Shown: piece by piece, positions 34,023 through 43,302 of the stretch
Position numbering within the stretch: the first letter of the stretch is position 1
Layout of the letters: the number at the start of each line of letters is the position of its first letter
From: Poriferisodalis sp965116245
GTDB lineage: Bacteria > Actinomycetota > Acidimicrobiia > Acidimicrobiales > Poriferisodalaceae
Assembly (NCBI GenBank): GCA_965116245.1
Contig: OZ220497.1
Span: forward strand, 2,542,001-2,606,000
Length of the DNA: 64,000 nucleotides
Direction of reading: 5' to 3'
Translations under genes and position numbers: made by a program
Notes under the pieces: generated by a model
The model's database searches: none
What the model saw: the letters and a program-made list of their open reading frames with translations, nothing else
Told to the model about the DNA's origin: nothing

Positions 34023-36464
34023 CTAGCTCAGGGCGGCTTGGGCTGCGTTGATGGCTTCCCATACACGCTGGGGTGCGAGCGGCATGTCTATGTGTGTCAC
34101 ACCTAGATGGGCAACAGCATCCACGACGGCGTTTTGCACGGCGGGCGGGGCCGCGATAGCGCCGTTCTCACCGATACCGCGGGTACCTAGCCCGTTGCGA
34201 TTGGTCGGAATGTTGAGCCGACCGGTCTCAATGTGAGGCAGTTCAGCCGCTGTGGGAATCAGATAGTCGGCGAGCGTGACGGTGCGAGGCGTGCCGTCGG
34301 CATCCCACTGCGCTGCCTCCATCAAAGCCTGCGAGATACCCGCTACCGCTCCCCCGTGTTGTTGACCTTCCACCGAGGCTTCATGCAGCGTGCGCCCGCA
34401 GTCGTCAACTGCTGCGAATGCCAACAACTTGACGCCGCCAGTCTCAACGTCGACTTCAACCACCGCGGCGTGCGTGCCGTACGGGTGGGTAGGACCGCTG
34501 CGACGCTCCGTCACGGTGGCGCTGATGCCGTCGGGCGCTGCCACAGCAATGTCGGACCAACTAGCTAGGCGGGACGGCACCCCAGCGACGTGTGCCCCAT
34601 CGGTAGTCACCTGGATATCGTCGCTGGCGGCTTCCAGTAGCTCGGCAGCTATCTCGCAAATGCGTCGCTTCAGTTCGGTAGCGGCCGCAGCGACTTGGCT
34701 GCCCAGCACCGAGGCGGTGCGCGAACCACCAGTCACCGAACCAAACGGCGACGCTGCCGAATCGGCGTCGTTGACTCGCACATCGTCGGCGTTGATGCCC
34801 ACTCTGGCGCTGATGATCTGAGCCCACAGGCTGTGATGACCTTGGCCGTGACCGTGGCTGCCGCAGGTCACCAACACGCTGCCGTTGGGTCCTAGCTCCA
34901 GCGATGCGTAGTCGGGGTCGTCGCCACTGCCAGCGGTTTGGCTGTAGCACCCGTAGCCGATGCCGATCAAGCCAGTGCCAGACAACCCGGCAGCAGAGCG
35001 GCGTTGCGCCGCTAGTTTTTCCCACCGGGCAGCGTCGATGAGTTCGCGTGCGTAGTCCAGTGCGCGGTGCGGGTCGCCACTATCCAGCGTTATTCCGGTG
35101 CCTGTGTCGAACGGCAGCTCATCGGATTGCAGCAGGTTGCGACGGCGAATTTCGACCGCATCTAGGCCCAGCTCGCGAGCGCCAGCGTCGATAGCTCGTT
35201 CTAGCGCAGCGTTCACCTCGGGCTGACCGGCGCCACGGTAGGCACCAGTCGGCGGCGCGTTCGTGACGGCAGCACCTCGGCGGTAACGCAACCGCGGCAC
35301 CCGATACATGCCCGTGCTCTGGCGGTAGCTGGCCGCTGTCAGTGCGGGCGCCATGTGTGGGTAGGCCCCAGCGTCACACCACATGACCACGTCAATGCCA
35401 ACAATGCGACCGTGAGCATCGAAGCCCATGCGGATGCGGTGACGCTGGCCGCGCCCGTACGGCATAGAAACGAACTGCTCCTGGCGGCTTTGCACCCAGC
35501 GAACCGGGCGCCGCACCAGTTGGGCGGCGCGAGCTATTGCGAAGAACTCTGGCATCGGGTCGGCACGACCACCGAAACCGCCACCAACGTGGGGTTCACG
35601 CACACGCACGGCACTGTCGGGCAAACCGAGTAACCGGGCGTAGTGGGCAGGAGCACCATGTACGCCCTGGCCGGTGCTCCAGATGTCCATCTGGATGTCG
35701 TCGGAGACGTCGGATTCAGGTGAAGCACTCGCGGTAGTGCCGGTAAGCCGCACAGTGCCAGTTGGCGTCGCAGCCCCAGTCGTCGTCGCAATGCCAGAGG
35801 GCGTGGCGACAATCGCGCACGGCTCCAATGGCAACGAGGTAATGCGATGGTTGTCGCACATCAGTTCCACCACACAATGAGCACCAGCGCATGGATCTTC
35901 TCCAGGTGAGCTCGGCGGTGCAGCCGGGTCTTCCAGCGCCGAAGGAGTCGACTGAAATCCGCCGCGCTCAAGCGGATCCAGCGGCCGCACAACGTTGGTC
36001 TGCGCCTCATCGAAGAGCAACACGCTGCTGTCGGCGGCCTGTTCGGCGTCAACGATTGCAGGCAACTCATCAATTTCGACGACTGCAAGCTCCACGGAAT
36101 CCAGCGCTTGCGCCGACGAGTCGGCCAGCACCACGGCGACTGGTTCGCCAACGAATCGCACCTTGCCCTGCGCCAGCAACGGCCGAGCCATCTTCCCGCC
36201 CAGCGTCGTGGCTGGGTAGTACTCAAAAGGCTCCAATCCCAGGCCGTCGGCTGCGAAGGCAGCGACGACGCCAGGTGACTGCTCAACTGCACGCAAGGCC
36301 ACACAACGCAGGTCACCGTGGGCGACCGTCGAGCGAACAAACGCTGCGTGTAAGCAGTCATCAGGCACAACCAGATCGGCCGTATAGCGAGCCGTGCCTC
36401 GCAGCATCGGTATGTCCTCCGCCGCCGAACGCGCAATCGCCATGTCGTCACCGTACTGGGGCAT
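34023..36464 (-). CDS. Xanthine/CO dehydrogenase family molybdopterin-binding subunit (CoxL-like), orphan
   Basis: An 813-residue large subunit of the molybdenum hydroxylase family. The N-terminal ald_Xan_dh domain starts IARSAAEDIPMLRGTARYTADLV, the Mo-binding part has GGGFGGRADPMPEF and the active-site loop GAYRGAGQPEV (form II-like, not the AYxCSFR of true CO dehydrogenase). The C-terminal GTRGIGENGAIAAPPAVQNAV with a catalytic-type Glu is present. No medium (FAD) or small (2Fe-2S) subunit gene is adjacent. A Thr/Gly-rich stretch at about residue 225-250 (ATTTGAATPTGTV) is an inserted repeat. The substrate is unknown. Confidence 0.88.
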   Translation of the reverse strand: MPQYGDDMAIARSAAEDIPMLRGTARYTADLVVPDDCLHAAFVRSTVAHGDLRCVALRAVEQSPGVVAAFAADGLGLEPFEYYPATTLGGKMARPLLAQGKVRFVGEPVAVVLADSSAQALDSVELAVVEIDELPAIVDAEQAADSSVLLFDEAQTNVVRPLDPLERGGFQSTPSALEDPAAPPSSPGEDPCAGAHCVVELMCDNHRITSLPLEPCAIVATPSGIATTTGAATPTGTVRLTGTTASASPESDVSDDIQMDIWSTGQGVHGAPAHYARLLGLPDSAVRVREPHVGGGFGGRADPMPEFFAIARAAQLVRRPVRWVQSRQEQFVSMPYGRGQRHRIRMGFDAHGRIVGIDVVMWCDAGAYPHMAPALTAASYRQSTGMYRVPRLRYRRGAAVTNAPPTGAYRGAGQPEVNAALERAIDAGARELGLDAVEIRRRNLLQSDELPFDTGTGITLDSGDPHRALDYARELIDAARWEKLAAQRRSAAGLSGTGLIGIGYGCYSQTAGSGDDPDYASLELGPNGSVLVTCGSHGHGQGHHSLWAQIISARVGINADDVRVNDADSAASPFGSVTGGSRTASVLGSQVAAAATELKRRICEIAAELLEAASDDIQVTTDGAHVAGVPSRLASWSDIAVAAPDGISATVTERRSGPTHPYGTHAAVVEVDVETGGVKLLAFAAVDDCGRTLHEASVEGQQHGGAVAGISQALMEAAQWDADGTPRTVTLADYLIPTAAELPHIETGRLNIPTNRNGLGTRGIGENGAIAAPPAVQNAVVDAVAHLGVTHIDMPLAPQRVWEAINAAQAALS

Positions 36465-36938
36465 GAATCACGGATTCTGATATGGGAGCGGCTGGAATAC
36501 CGGCTACTGCGGTTCCGGAGGCTGGGATATTCGGGGCTGGGCTACAGGGAAACCCTACTCAGTCGTTGCTCGTCGCATTTCACCGGCACAGGCACGCCGA
36601 TCCCATCACTTCCGCATACAGCTAAAGACTGCGGCCTACTCACTTGTTACTCCTGCCAGACGCATGTCTTACTATATTAGTATATGTGCATGTGGGTGAT
36701 GAGATTGTTGACGGTGGCTACCTATCGCATCTGATTGACTGCCCGTGGGTGGTGTTTTCGCATAAATGTCATGTTCCGGACCCGGATTCTAAACCAAAGT
36801 CACCGAATTGCGATAGTCTTATGATATTTTGTAGTACGATCGGTGAGCCCGGTTACGATTAGGGCTGCGCCGCCAGCGAGCGCAAAAGATCTACATTCCG
36901 GCAATCGGCTTATGAGACGACCGATTTGGAGTTTGAAA
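36465..36938. other. AT-richer gene-poor spacer
   Basis: This 474-bp stretch has clearly lower GC than its surroundings, particularly 36640-36850. A 72-codon plus-strand frame (36644-36862) has unremarkable composition and no recognised family, so I do not call it. The upstream part (36465-36600) is the leader of the CoxL-like gene. No repeats or hairpins of note were seen. Confidence 0.5.
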
Positions 36939-37391
36939 TCAGTTAGAACCATGAGATGGTGGTAGGTAGCCATGCTTGGTTAGCCACTTGTGCCATACGG
37001 CGCGTACGTGCGCAGGTAGGTGAATTTCATCCCAGATGCTGATTAGTGTGTCGAGATTGATGTAGCGCAGCACATCGTCTGGCAGCCCTTCGGTTATCAC
37101 CCTCGCATAGGCCCAGCAGAGCTGCTCGGGATCATCGAAGTTGAAGGTGTATGGTGGGCTCCAGGCGATATGATGCGGGAGTTGGACAAGCCCGCTAGCG
37201 CGGGGTCGTGATCGGTCTTCGATGCCATCTGGGATGGAGACCGGGTTGCGTCCAAGTGGTCGGGTTTTGCTTATAGTCGTTCCGTGAGATGTCGTACCGG
37301 CCATAACAGTATTGTACGGTAGCGCGGTGTCTTGGGTCATCCGCCGATATTCCACCATATGTCCCCCAGACCGGAAGAGCCGTTTTGCCAC
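36939..37391 (-). CDS. Hypothetical protein in lower-GC island
   Basis: A 150-residue frame (ATG at 37358 or 37340 are shorter start options). The N-terminal 60 residues are polar and likely disordered. The C-terminal part, LPHHIAWS followed by FDDPEQLCWAYARVITEGL and WDEIHLPAHVRAVWHKWL, is a compact helical domain with conserved-looking Trp and His residues. I do not recognise the family. Its base composition is lower in GC than the flanking metabolic genes, suggesting recent acquisition. It is followed by a two-gene unit on the same strand after 71 bp and might belong to the same island. Confidence 0.5.
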   Translation of the reverse strand: MAKRLFRSGGHMVEYRRMTQDTALPYNTVMAGTTSHGTTISKTRPLGRNPVSIPDGIEDRSRPRASGLVQLPHHIAWSPPYTFNFDDPEQLCWAYARVITEGLPDDVLRYINLDTLISIWDEIHLPAHVRAVWHKWLTKHGYLPPSHGSN

Positions 37392-37462
37392 TACCCCGCC
37401 CTACAGGTGCAGCACGTCGGTAAACCCCTTAGGGACCATCAACACAACATTAGTTGACTAGC

Positions 37463-37693
37463 TCAGTTGAACAACTTTGTCGGCAAGTGCGGTCCGACGT
37501 AGCCGACGTGAACCTTGCGCGTCTCGCCACGGGTGTCATCCAAGAAGTACAGCCGTGGCGCCATTTCCCCGTTATCTAGTTTGATGTGAGCCTCCATAAA
37601 GCGGTTCCCACTGCAATGCAGTACTCGGTCGACCGGAAAGTCCCTGGCCCTGCGCAACTCAGGGTGGTTACGCACACTCTCCGATTCATTCAT
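37463..37693 (-). CDS. Small hypothetical protein coupled to coiled-coil protein
   Basis: A 76-residue protein. Its ATG overlaps the stop of the upstream coiled-coil gene (ATGA), which supports both being genes. The C-terminal half, MAPRLYFLDDTRGETRKVHVGYVGPHLPTK, split as MAPRLYFLDDTRG and RKVHVGYVGPHL, looks like a small beta-sheet domain. I have no firm family assignment. The lower GC and small size fit an accessory or mobile-element cargo gene. Confidence 0.5.
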   Translation of the reverse strand: MNESESVRNHPELRRARDFPVDRVLHCSGNRFMEAHIKLDNGEMAPRLYFLDDTRGETRKVHVGYVGPHLPTKLFN

Positions 37694-38022
37694 GGCAACA
37701 CGGTTGGTGCTGTAGGCGTGTGTACTGCGACCTTGCCTCGCAACCGACGAATCCGAGCACGCATATGCTCCTCCGAGCGCGAGGCAGCATCTAGCTGGTG
37801 GTTGACCTCGGATAGCTGGCCTCGCGTCTCCATTAGCGCCTCCCAGTTCTGTTGCGCCTCATCTCGCGCCTCGCGAAGCTGGTCACTTGGGTCCTCATGA
37901 ACCACGGGCGCAGCTTCCGGCGCGACATCACCTCGAGTAGCGGCATCATTTCGAGGAATGGATGGCACCAGCCGAAAGCAAGATCCGCTTACAGCTTGAC
38001 GAAACTCCTGTTGTTTGCCCAT
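37690..38022 (-). CDS. Hypothetical coiled-coil protein
   Basis: A protein of about 110 residues. The ATG at 38022 has GAGGAG five bases upstream and is preferred to ATG 38052. Residues about 47-95 form a predicted coiled coil (DQLREARDEAQQNWEALMET, then QLSEVNHQLDAASRSEEHMR). The N-terminus MGKQQEFRQAVSGSCFRLV is polar and basic. It is coupled by a 4-bp overlap with the 76-residue protein downstream. It could be a structural partner or an anti-activator; nothing in the sequence gives a specific function. Confidence 0.55.
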   Translation of the reverse strand: MGKQQEFRQAVSGSCFRLVPSIPRNDAATRGDVAPEAAPVVHEDPSDQLREARDEAQQNWEALMETRGQLSEVNHQLDAASRSEEHMRARIRRLRGKVAVHTPTAPTVLP

Positions 38023-38198
38023 GTTCGCTCCTCGCATTTCGGGTCCTTTCATGGTTTGGCGTTTTGCGGTACGATTGTATGTCTTGACGGCCTAATGGCC
38101 TGGTCGCTGCCGCCCATCTCAGCAGGGGGGTGCTACAGATCAACGAAACGCGGCGCTTCAGCGTGGTGGGCTCGCAGGCTGCGGTAGCGTGAGCAGTT

Positions 38199-38798
38199 AT
38201 GGGTAGCAACGCGGGCGGTGAATCCGGAACGCTGGCGGTCACTGGCGATCCACACGCCGATCAGCTCGTCCGAGACGATCCCTTCGCTCTGCTGGTCGGG
38301 ATGATGCTTGACCAGCAGATTCCAATGGAATGGGCGTTCAAGGGTCCGGCTCGGCTGGCCGAACGACTCGGCGACCGCTTCTCGGCAACCGCCATCGCCG
38401 CAATGGACCCCGACGAGCTGGAAGCGGCCTTCAAAACCAAGCCCGCACTGCATCGCTTCCCTGGTTCAATGGCCAAACGCTGCGGTGAGCTCGCCCGCTA
38501 CCTCGTAGACCAATACGACGGCAAAGCTGACGCCATTTGGGCGGATGTCAGAAGCGGCAAAGCGCTCTTTGAGCGGCTGCGGGCCTTGCCTGGCTACGGC
38601 GACGAGAAAGCGATGATCTTCGTCGCCATCCTGGCCAAGCGATTCGGTGTTGCGCCCCGCGGCTGGAAAGCCGTGGCTGGCCCCTTCGCCGACAGCCAGC
38701 CGCGCTCGGTGGCCGACATTGACAGTCCAGATGCGCTGGCCGAAGTACGGGCCTGGAAGAAGAAGCAAAAGGCCGCAGGCAAGTCCAAGCAGCAGTGA
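38199..38798 (+). CDS. HhH-GPD-type base excision DNA repair protein
   Basis: A 199-residue helix-hairpin-helix glycosylase-like protein (TIGR03252 type). It has LVGMMLDQQIPMEWAF near residue 30, the hairpin LRALPGYGDEKAMIFVAIL near 128, and a basic C-terminus. It is shorter than Nth or AlkA and lacks the four-cysteine iron-sulfur cluster. These actinobacterial proteins are predicted to remove damaged bases, but the lesion is unknown. The ATG at 38199 begins a polar tail before the domain. It is linked by a GTGA overlap to the PfkB kinase gene that follows. Confidence 0.88.
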   Translation: MGSNAGGESGTLAVTGDPHADQLVRDDPFALLVGMMLDQQIPMEWAFKGPARLAERLGDRFSATAIAAMDPDELEAAFKTKPALHRFPGSMAKRCGELARYLVDQYDGKADAIWADVRSGKALFERLRALPGYGDEKAMIFVAILAKRFGVAPRGWKAVAGPFADSQPRSVADIDSPDALAEVRAWKKKQKAAGKSKQQ

Positions 38799-39718
38799 TT
38801 GTCTGCTGCGGCGAAGCCCTCATCGACATCATTCACAACGAAGGGCACACGCAGTCCGTACCCGGCGGCGGGCCGATGAACGCTGCCATCGCAGCAGCAC
38901 GTCTAGGCGCACCGAGCGCATTCGTCGGTCGAGTCTCATATGACGAGCCAGGCCAGCTCATCTGGCGCCACTTGCAGCGTAACAAGGTCACCCTAAGCAC
39001 CTGCGAGCGGGGCCCCGAACCGACTGCGCAAGCGATCGTAAGCCACGAGCCGCGTGTGTCATTCCGTTTTGTGGGGGAAGGCACAGCCGATACAGCACTC
39101 AAGAAAGCCGATTTGTCCAGCCTGGGCGATGGACCTCACATCTTGCATGGCGGGACGCTTGGGATGTTCCGCGGCCGAACCGCCGAGGTACTGGCCAGTG
39201 TCGCACAGCACCACCAAGGCATCGTCTCGGTCGATCCCAACGTGAGACCTGCCGTCATCACCGATCGAGATAGGTGGAACTGGTTCCATCAGCGCTGGAT
39301 AGCAGCCGCCGACCTGTACCGGGCCTCCGATGAGGACTTGGAGTGGATCTGGCCCGGTCGCGCCACTGACGCTTGCGCTGCGGAGCTGCTCGCGGGCCGC
39401 ACAACCGCTGTGTGTGCCACACGCGGTGAAGATGGTGTCACGGTGTACACAGCCGAAGGCCAGCTTGATATCGCCGCCCCGCCGGTTGAAGTTGTGGACA
39501 CGGTCGGCGCCGGCGACACGTTCGTTGGGGCAGTGCTGGTGTCGCTGTGGGAGCTGGTCGGCGCCAGCCGGGCCGCGTTCGCGGCTATCGAGCTCCAACA
39601 CTGGCGGCACATAGCCGAGCGCGGGCTCGCCGCGGCCGCAATCACCTGCGCTCGAGCAGGTGCCGACCCGCCGTACGCCCACGAGATGCCGACTACTACA
39701 CAACACTCAGGCGGGTAG
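38795..39718 (+). CDS. PfkB family carbohydrate kinase (fructokinase-like)
   Basis: A 307-residue ribokinase-fold sugar kinase. The N-terminal signature is CCGEALIDII followed by PGGGPMNAAIAAARLG, and the C-terminal ATP/anion-hole motif is DTVGAGDTFVGAVL with the catalytic Asp. It probably phosphorylates fructose or a related sugar using ATP in the cytoplasm. The GTG start overlaps the glycosylase stop by four bases (GTGA), so the two are translationally coupled although their roles seem unrelated. About 50 bp separate its stop from the convergent methyltransferase gene. Confidence 0.9.
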   Translation: MIVCCGEALIDIIHNEGHTQSVPGGGPMNAAIAAARLGAPSAFVGRVSYDEPGQLIWRHLQRNKVTLSTCERGPEPTAQAIVSHEPRVSFRFVGEGTADTALKKADLSSLGDGPHILHGGTLGMFRGRTAEVLASVAQHHQGIVSVDPNVRPAVITDRDRWNWFHQRWIAAADLYRASDEDLEWIWPGRATDACAAELLAGRTTAVCATRGEDGVTVYTAEGQLDIAAPPVEVVDTVGAGDTFVGAVLVSLWELVGASRAAFAAIELQHWRHIAERGLAAAAITCARAGADPPYAHEMPTTTQHSGG

Positions 39719-39766
39719 AAGCAGCGCCAGCGGTACTTCGGTCTGAGCGCAGGGCTGCTGATGGGC

Positions 39767-40576
39767 TCAAGTGACCTGTGCCAGTGCCTGGCCATGCACG
39801 TAGTGGAAGTAGCCGTCGGGATTGTCGGCCCACTTGCGCCATCCAGCGGCGATCCACTCCAACTCCTCACGGGTGGTAAGGCCGTAGTTGATCGCTTGGT
39901 CAGCAAACGCGGTCTGCAAACAGCGCTCCGCCCACGAGTAGCCCCAGTTACGCCGCGTCTCATCGGTCCAGAACTGTTGCACCACTCCCGACATCTGAAC
40001 CTGGGTCAATCCAGCAGCTCGGAACCAAGCGAACAGATGCCGCCCGGCGTCAAGCTCGGCACCATTACGACGTGACACTGTTCTGTATAGCTCACGCCAG
40101 CGCGCGATCTCATCGCTGGACGGATACGAACGCATAGTGGAATAGTCCGAGTCGCGCACCGCCACCCAGCCGCCCGGGCGCACCACCTGAGCCATCGCCG
40201 AAATAGCCCTGACTGGGTCCGACAGGTGCTGAGTGACCTGGTGGGCATAGGCCATGTCAAACGAGTCGGCCGGATACGGCAGTGCGTATACCGACGCCGC
40301 TTCAATCGTGACGTTTCCAACACCCGACGACGCGACCGTGGCAGCGGCTGTGTTCAGTATCTCTCCCCCCGGCTCAATACCAGTCACGTGCCCGCGATGA
40401 GCCCAGCGGGCCAGACCCACCGTGATTGACGCTGGCCCACAACCCACGTCCAGAATCTTCGCGTCCGCGCCGATCACGTTGCGAGCGAACGCAGCACAAT
40501 CGGTAGCAGTGCGCTTGGCGTGCTGGGCTACAGCCGTGGCGTGGTGGCCGTGGATATATGTGTCCGGTGTGCTCAC
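39767..40576 (-). CDS. SAM-dependent methyltransferase
   Basis: A 269-residue class I methyltransferase. Motif I is LDVGCGPASITVGLA (about residues 39-53), followed by GIEPGGEIL (acidic residue binding SAM ribose) and AYALPY-like post-motif segment VYALPYPADSFDMAYAHQV. The C-terminal part is longer than in UbiE-type enzymes and includes an aromatic-rich stretch. It methylates an unidentified small molecule. It is divergent from the CoxL gene with about 77 bp between starts, and convergent with the kinase gene. Confidence 0.88.
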   Translation of the reverse strand: MSTPDTYIHGHHATAVAQHAKRTATDCAAFARNVIGADAKILDVGCGPASITVGLARWAHRGHVTGIEPGGEILNTAAATVASSGVGNVTIEAASVYALPYPADSFDMAYAHQVTQHLSDPVRAISAMAQVVRPGGWVAVRDSDYSTMRSYPSSDEIARWRELYRTVSRRNGAELDAGRHLFAWFRAAGLTQVQMSGVVQQFWTDETRRNWGYSWAERCLQTAFADQAINYGLTTREELEWIAAGWRKWADNPDGYFHYVHGQALAQVT

Positions 40577-40653
40577 GCGGCGCAGCGTAACGAACGATGC
40601 GAGAGCCGTTCGGTGCGGTTAGGTGTTGCAGCCCGTCGATAGCCTCCCGGCCC

Positions 40654-43092
40654 ATGGCTGGATCAATCCTAGGCAACGAAGTGCGACGCACCGAAGATCC
40701 CGCGTTGCTGACCGCCGGTGGTCGCTATGTCTACGACCACACGTTCGACGGCATGTGCCACGTGGTGTTCGTGCGCTCCCCAGTCGCCCACGCCCACATA
40801 GGTCGCATCGACATTGAAGAGGCGCGGAACGCACCTGGCGTAGTTGATGTCCTCACCGCAGAAGAACTTGGTGTAGCGCCGCACCACGGATTTGTCAAAG
40901 TGGCCGACGAGTTCGTTCGCCCCCCACTCGCAACCGACAAAGTCAGATTCGTGGGCGAAGCAGTAGCGGTAGTAGTCGCTGAATCTCTAGAGCAAGCGGT
41001 AGACGCGGCCGAACTGGTTGCCGTCGATTACGAAGTACTTCCGGCGGTGGCGCAGGCCGAATCGGCGCTAGCACCAGGCGCGCCAGCACTGTTTGAAGAA
41101 CGCCCCAACAACGTCGCAACCGAGATCACCGACCCGCCCGGCGCGGATCCGCTGGCTGGCGCAGACCACATCGTGCGGGGCCGCTACGTAAACCAGAAGA
41201 TTGCCGCCGTGCCGCTAGAGCCCAACTCTTGCGCTGCGGTACCGGGCGATGACGGTCGCGTAACCGTCTATTGCGCTACGCAGATGCCACATCTCACCAA
41301 GATGCAGCTCGCTGGAGCGCTGGGTTGGGAAGCAAAACAGCTTCGTGTCATCGCCCCCGATGTGGGTGGCGGCTTCGGTGCCAAAGCTGGCCTGTATCAC
41401 GAGCACACGGTGGTAACAGCACTTGCGCAGCGGCTAGGCCGACCGGTCACATGGACACCTGGACGCAGCGAAGACATGACCACCTTGGCTCACAGCCGCG
41501 CTCAGGTGCAGTATGCGGAACTAGGTGTGCGCAGCGACGGCACCTTCACTGGGTTGCGGGTGCGCTTGGTGGGCGATGCCGGTGCCTACCCCAATATCGG
41601 CACGATGCTGCCCGCAGGTACCAAACGGATGTCCAACGGCACCTACACGTTTGGCTCAATCCGGTTTGATGTAGCGACAGCGGTTACCAACACGACGCCT
41701 ACCGGTGCGTACCGCGGGGCCGGACGGCCTGAAGCGGCCGCACTGCTAGAACGGTTAGTGGACCAAGCCGCCATCGAAACCGGCATCGATCCCGTCCAAA
41801 TCCGCCTCAAGAACTTCATCTCGCCAGACGCGTTCCCGTTCAAGACACTCACGGGTGTCACCTATGACAGCGGCGACTTTGCTCTGCCATTGAAGCGTGC
41901 CGTTGAGCTTGCCGACTATGACAGTTTGCGGGCCGAGCAGCGTGCGAGACGCGAACGCGGCGATGTTCAGCAGTTGGGCATCGGCATCGCCAGCTATGTT
42001 GAAATCACTGCTGGCGGCTTGACCAGTGAGTTCGCTGCAGTCCGAATCGAGCCTGGCGGCGGAGCCACAGTGCGCGTAGGCACTAGCGCTCACGGCCAAG
42101 GCCATCACACCACTTTCGCTCAGATCGTCTCGGCTCGCACCGGCATTGATGTTGAGCAAGTCAGCTTTATCCAGTCCGACACCGATCTCGTCCCCCGCGG
42201 CGGCGGTACTGGTGGCTCCCGTTCGGTTCAGGTCGGTGGCTCCGCTGTGGCCAACGCCACCGATGTCTTGATCAATAGAGCGCAACGGCTCGCAGCACAC
42301 TTGCTTGAAGCCAGCGTGGACGACATCATTCTTGACACCATCACGGGCAACTTCAATGTGGCCGGGGTGCCAGCTCGAACTGTGAACTGGGCTCGGCTAG
42401 CCGACGCGGTTGAAGATGCACCTGAGGGTGTGCTCGGCGACCCGACTGACGCCGAAGTTGCGGCGATCGAGCGCGGTGAACCAATCGATCCTGGTCTGGC
42501 AGCGCAGCTTGATTTTGACCAGGGCGAGGCCAGCTTCCCATTTGGCGCACACCTCGCCGTAGTGGAGGTAGACCCCGAAACTGGCCAGGTCACTTATCTG
42601 CGACACGTCGCCGTGGACGACGCGGGCACAGTGATTAATCCACTGCTGCTCGCTGGTCAGCAGCACGGAGGCGTCGCTCAAGGTGCCGCCCAGACACTCT
42701 ATGAGGAGGTGGTCTTCGACACCGACGCCAATCCTCAAACCGGCACTCTGCTGAACTACCTATTCCCATCAGCCGCTGAGTTCCCCAGCTTTGAGGTACA
42801 CAGCACACAGACTCCCTCACCGCTAAACCCGCTCGGGGCGAAGGGCATCGGCGAAGCCAGCACTATCGGCTCTACGCCAGCAGTCCAGAACGCCGTAATT
42901 GACGCGTTAGCGCATCTGGGGGTTAGACACATCGACATGCCAATGAGTCCCCTACGAGTCTGGGAAGCAATCTGCGCTGCAAAGCAGGGCAACTTGGCCG
43001 ACCCGTGGCAGGAACCACCCGCCGTCTTCGCCGCGATGGAAGCCGGGCAGTCGGTTGACCCCGAAGGCCTCGCCGCCGCAGAGGGCATCTGA
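40654..43092 (+). CDS. CO/xanthine dehydrogenase large subunit (CoxL form II-like), orphan
   Basis: An 812-residue molybdopterin subunit. It begins AGSILGNEVRRTEDPALLTAG, carries GGGFGAKAGLYHEH and the active-site loop TGAYRGAGRPEAAA (form II AYRGAGR), and near the C-terminus LGAKGIGEASTIGSTP with the catalytic Glu. It is the standard length. ATG 40654 is preferred over 40597 because it starts the conserved fold. As with the paralogue at 34-36.5 kb, no FAD or 2Fe-2S subunit genes are nearby, so electron-transfer partners must be elsewhere or shared. CO oxidation is not supported; aldehyde or heterocycle hydroxylation is more likely. Confidence 0.9.
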   Translation: MAGSILGNEVRRTEDPALLTAGGRYVYDHTFDGMCHVVFVRSPVAHAHIGRIDIEEARNAPGVVDVLTAEELGVAPHHGFVKVADEFVRPPLATDKVRFVGEAVAVVVAESLEQAVDAAELVAVDYEVLPAVAQAESALAPGAPALFEERPNNVATEITDPPGADPLAGADHIVRGRYVNQKIAAVPLEPNSCAAVPGDDGRVTVYCATQMPHLTKMQLAGALGWEAKQLRVIAPDVGGGFGAKAGLYHEHTVVTALAQRLGRPVTWTPGRSEDMTTLAHSRAQVQYAELGVRSDGTFTGLRVRLVGDAGAYPNIGTMLPAGTKRMSNGTYTFGSIRFDVATAVTNTTPTGAYRGAGRPEAAALLERLVDQAAIETGIDPVQIRLKNFISPDAFPFKTLTGVTYDSGDFALPLKRAVELADYDSLRAEQRARRERGDVQQLGIGIASYVEITAGGLTSEFAAVRIEPGGGATVRVGTSAHGQGHHTTFAQIVSARTGIDVEQVSFIQSDTDLVPRGGGTGGSRSVQVGGSAVANATDVLINRAQRLAAHLLEASVDDIILDTITGNFNVAGVPARTVNWARLADAVEDAPEGVLGDPTDAEVAAIERGEPIDPGLAAQLDFDQGEASFPFGAHLAVVEVDPETGQVTYLRHVAVDDAGTVINPLLLAGQQHGGVAQGAAQTLYEEVVFDTDANPQTGTLLNYLFPSAAEFPSFEVHSTQTPSPLNPLGAKGIGEASTIGSTPAVQNAVIDALAHLGVRHIDMPMSPLRVWEAICAAKQGNLADPWQEPPAVFAAMEAGQSVDPEGLAAAEGI

Positions 43093-43252
43093 GATCAATG
43101 TGCTATCAGCGAAGCATGTGCGCGCGTCAGCTCAGCAGACGCTATAGTCCCGGCCGTGACTGCTGAAACCCACGACCACAGAGGCTCTGCTAGCCGCGGA
43201 GAGTGCGATTCAGGCCAAACTGAGTTTGGCCAATCTGCCACCAGAGCACTGA

Positions 43253-43268
43253 CCCCCCCCCCCCCCCC
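43253..43268 (+). repeat. Homopolymer tract of 16 C
   Basis: Sixteen consecutive C residues lie 34 bp upstream of the ATG of the FN3/Calx-beta secreted protein. Their location in the leader or promoter region is compatible with slipped-strand phase variation. Assembly error in tract length is also possible. Confidence 0.8.
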
Positions 43269-43302
43269 GTTCCGACGGCCCAAGAATAAAGGAATTAGTG
43301 GC

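Noticed and set aside
36644..36862. 72-codon plus-strand frame in AT-richer spacer
   Set aside because: No recognisable family, no convincing ribosome binding site and isolated; open by chance in low-GC DNA is equally likely.
43156..43302. Upstream GTG start for the FN3 protein, placing the C-tract in the coding sequence as poly-Pro
   Set aside because: A normal signal peptide begins at ATG 43303 with AAAGGA upstream; an extra 49 residues would bury it.
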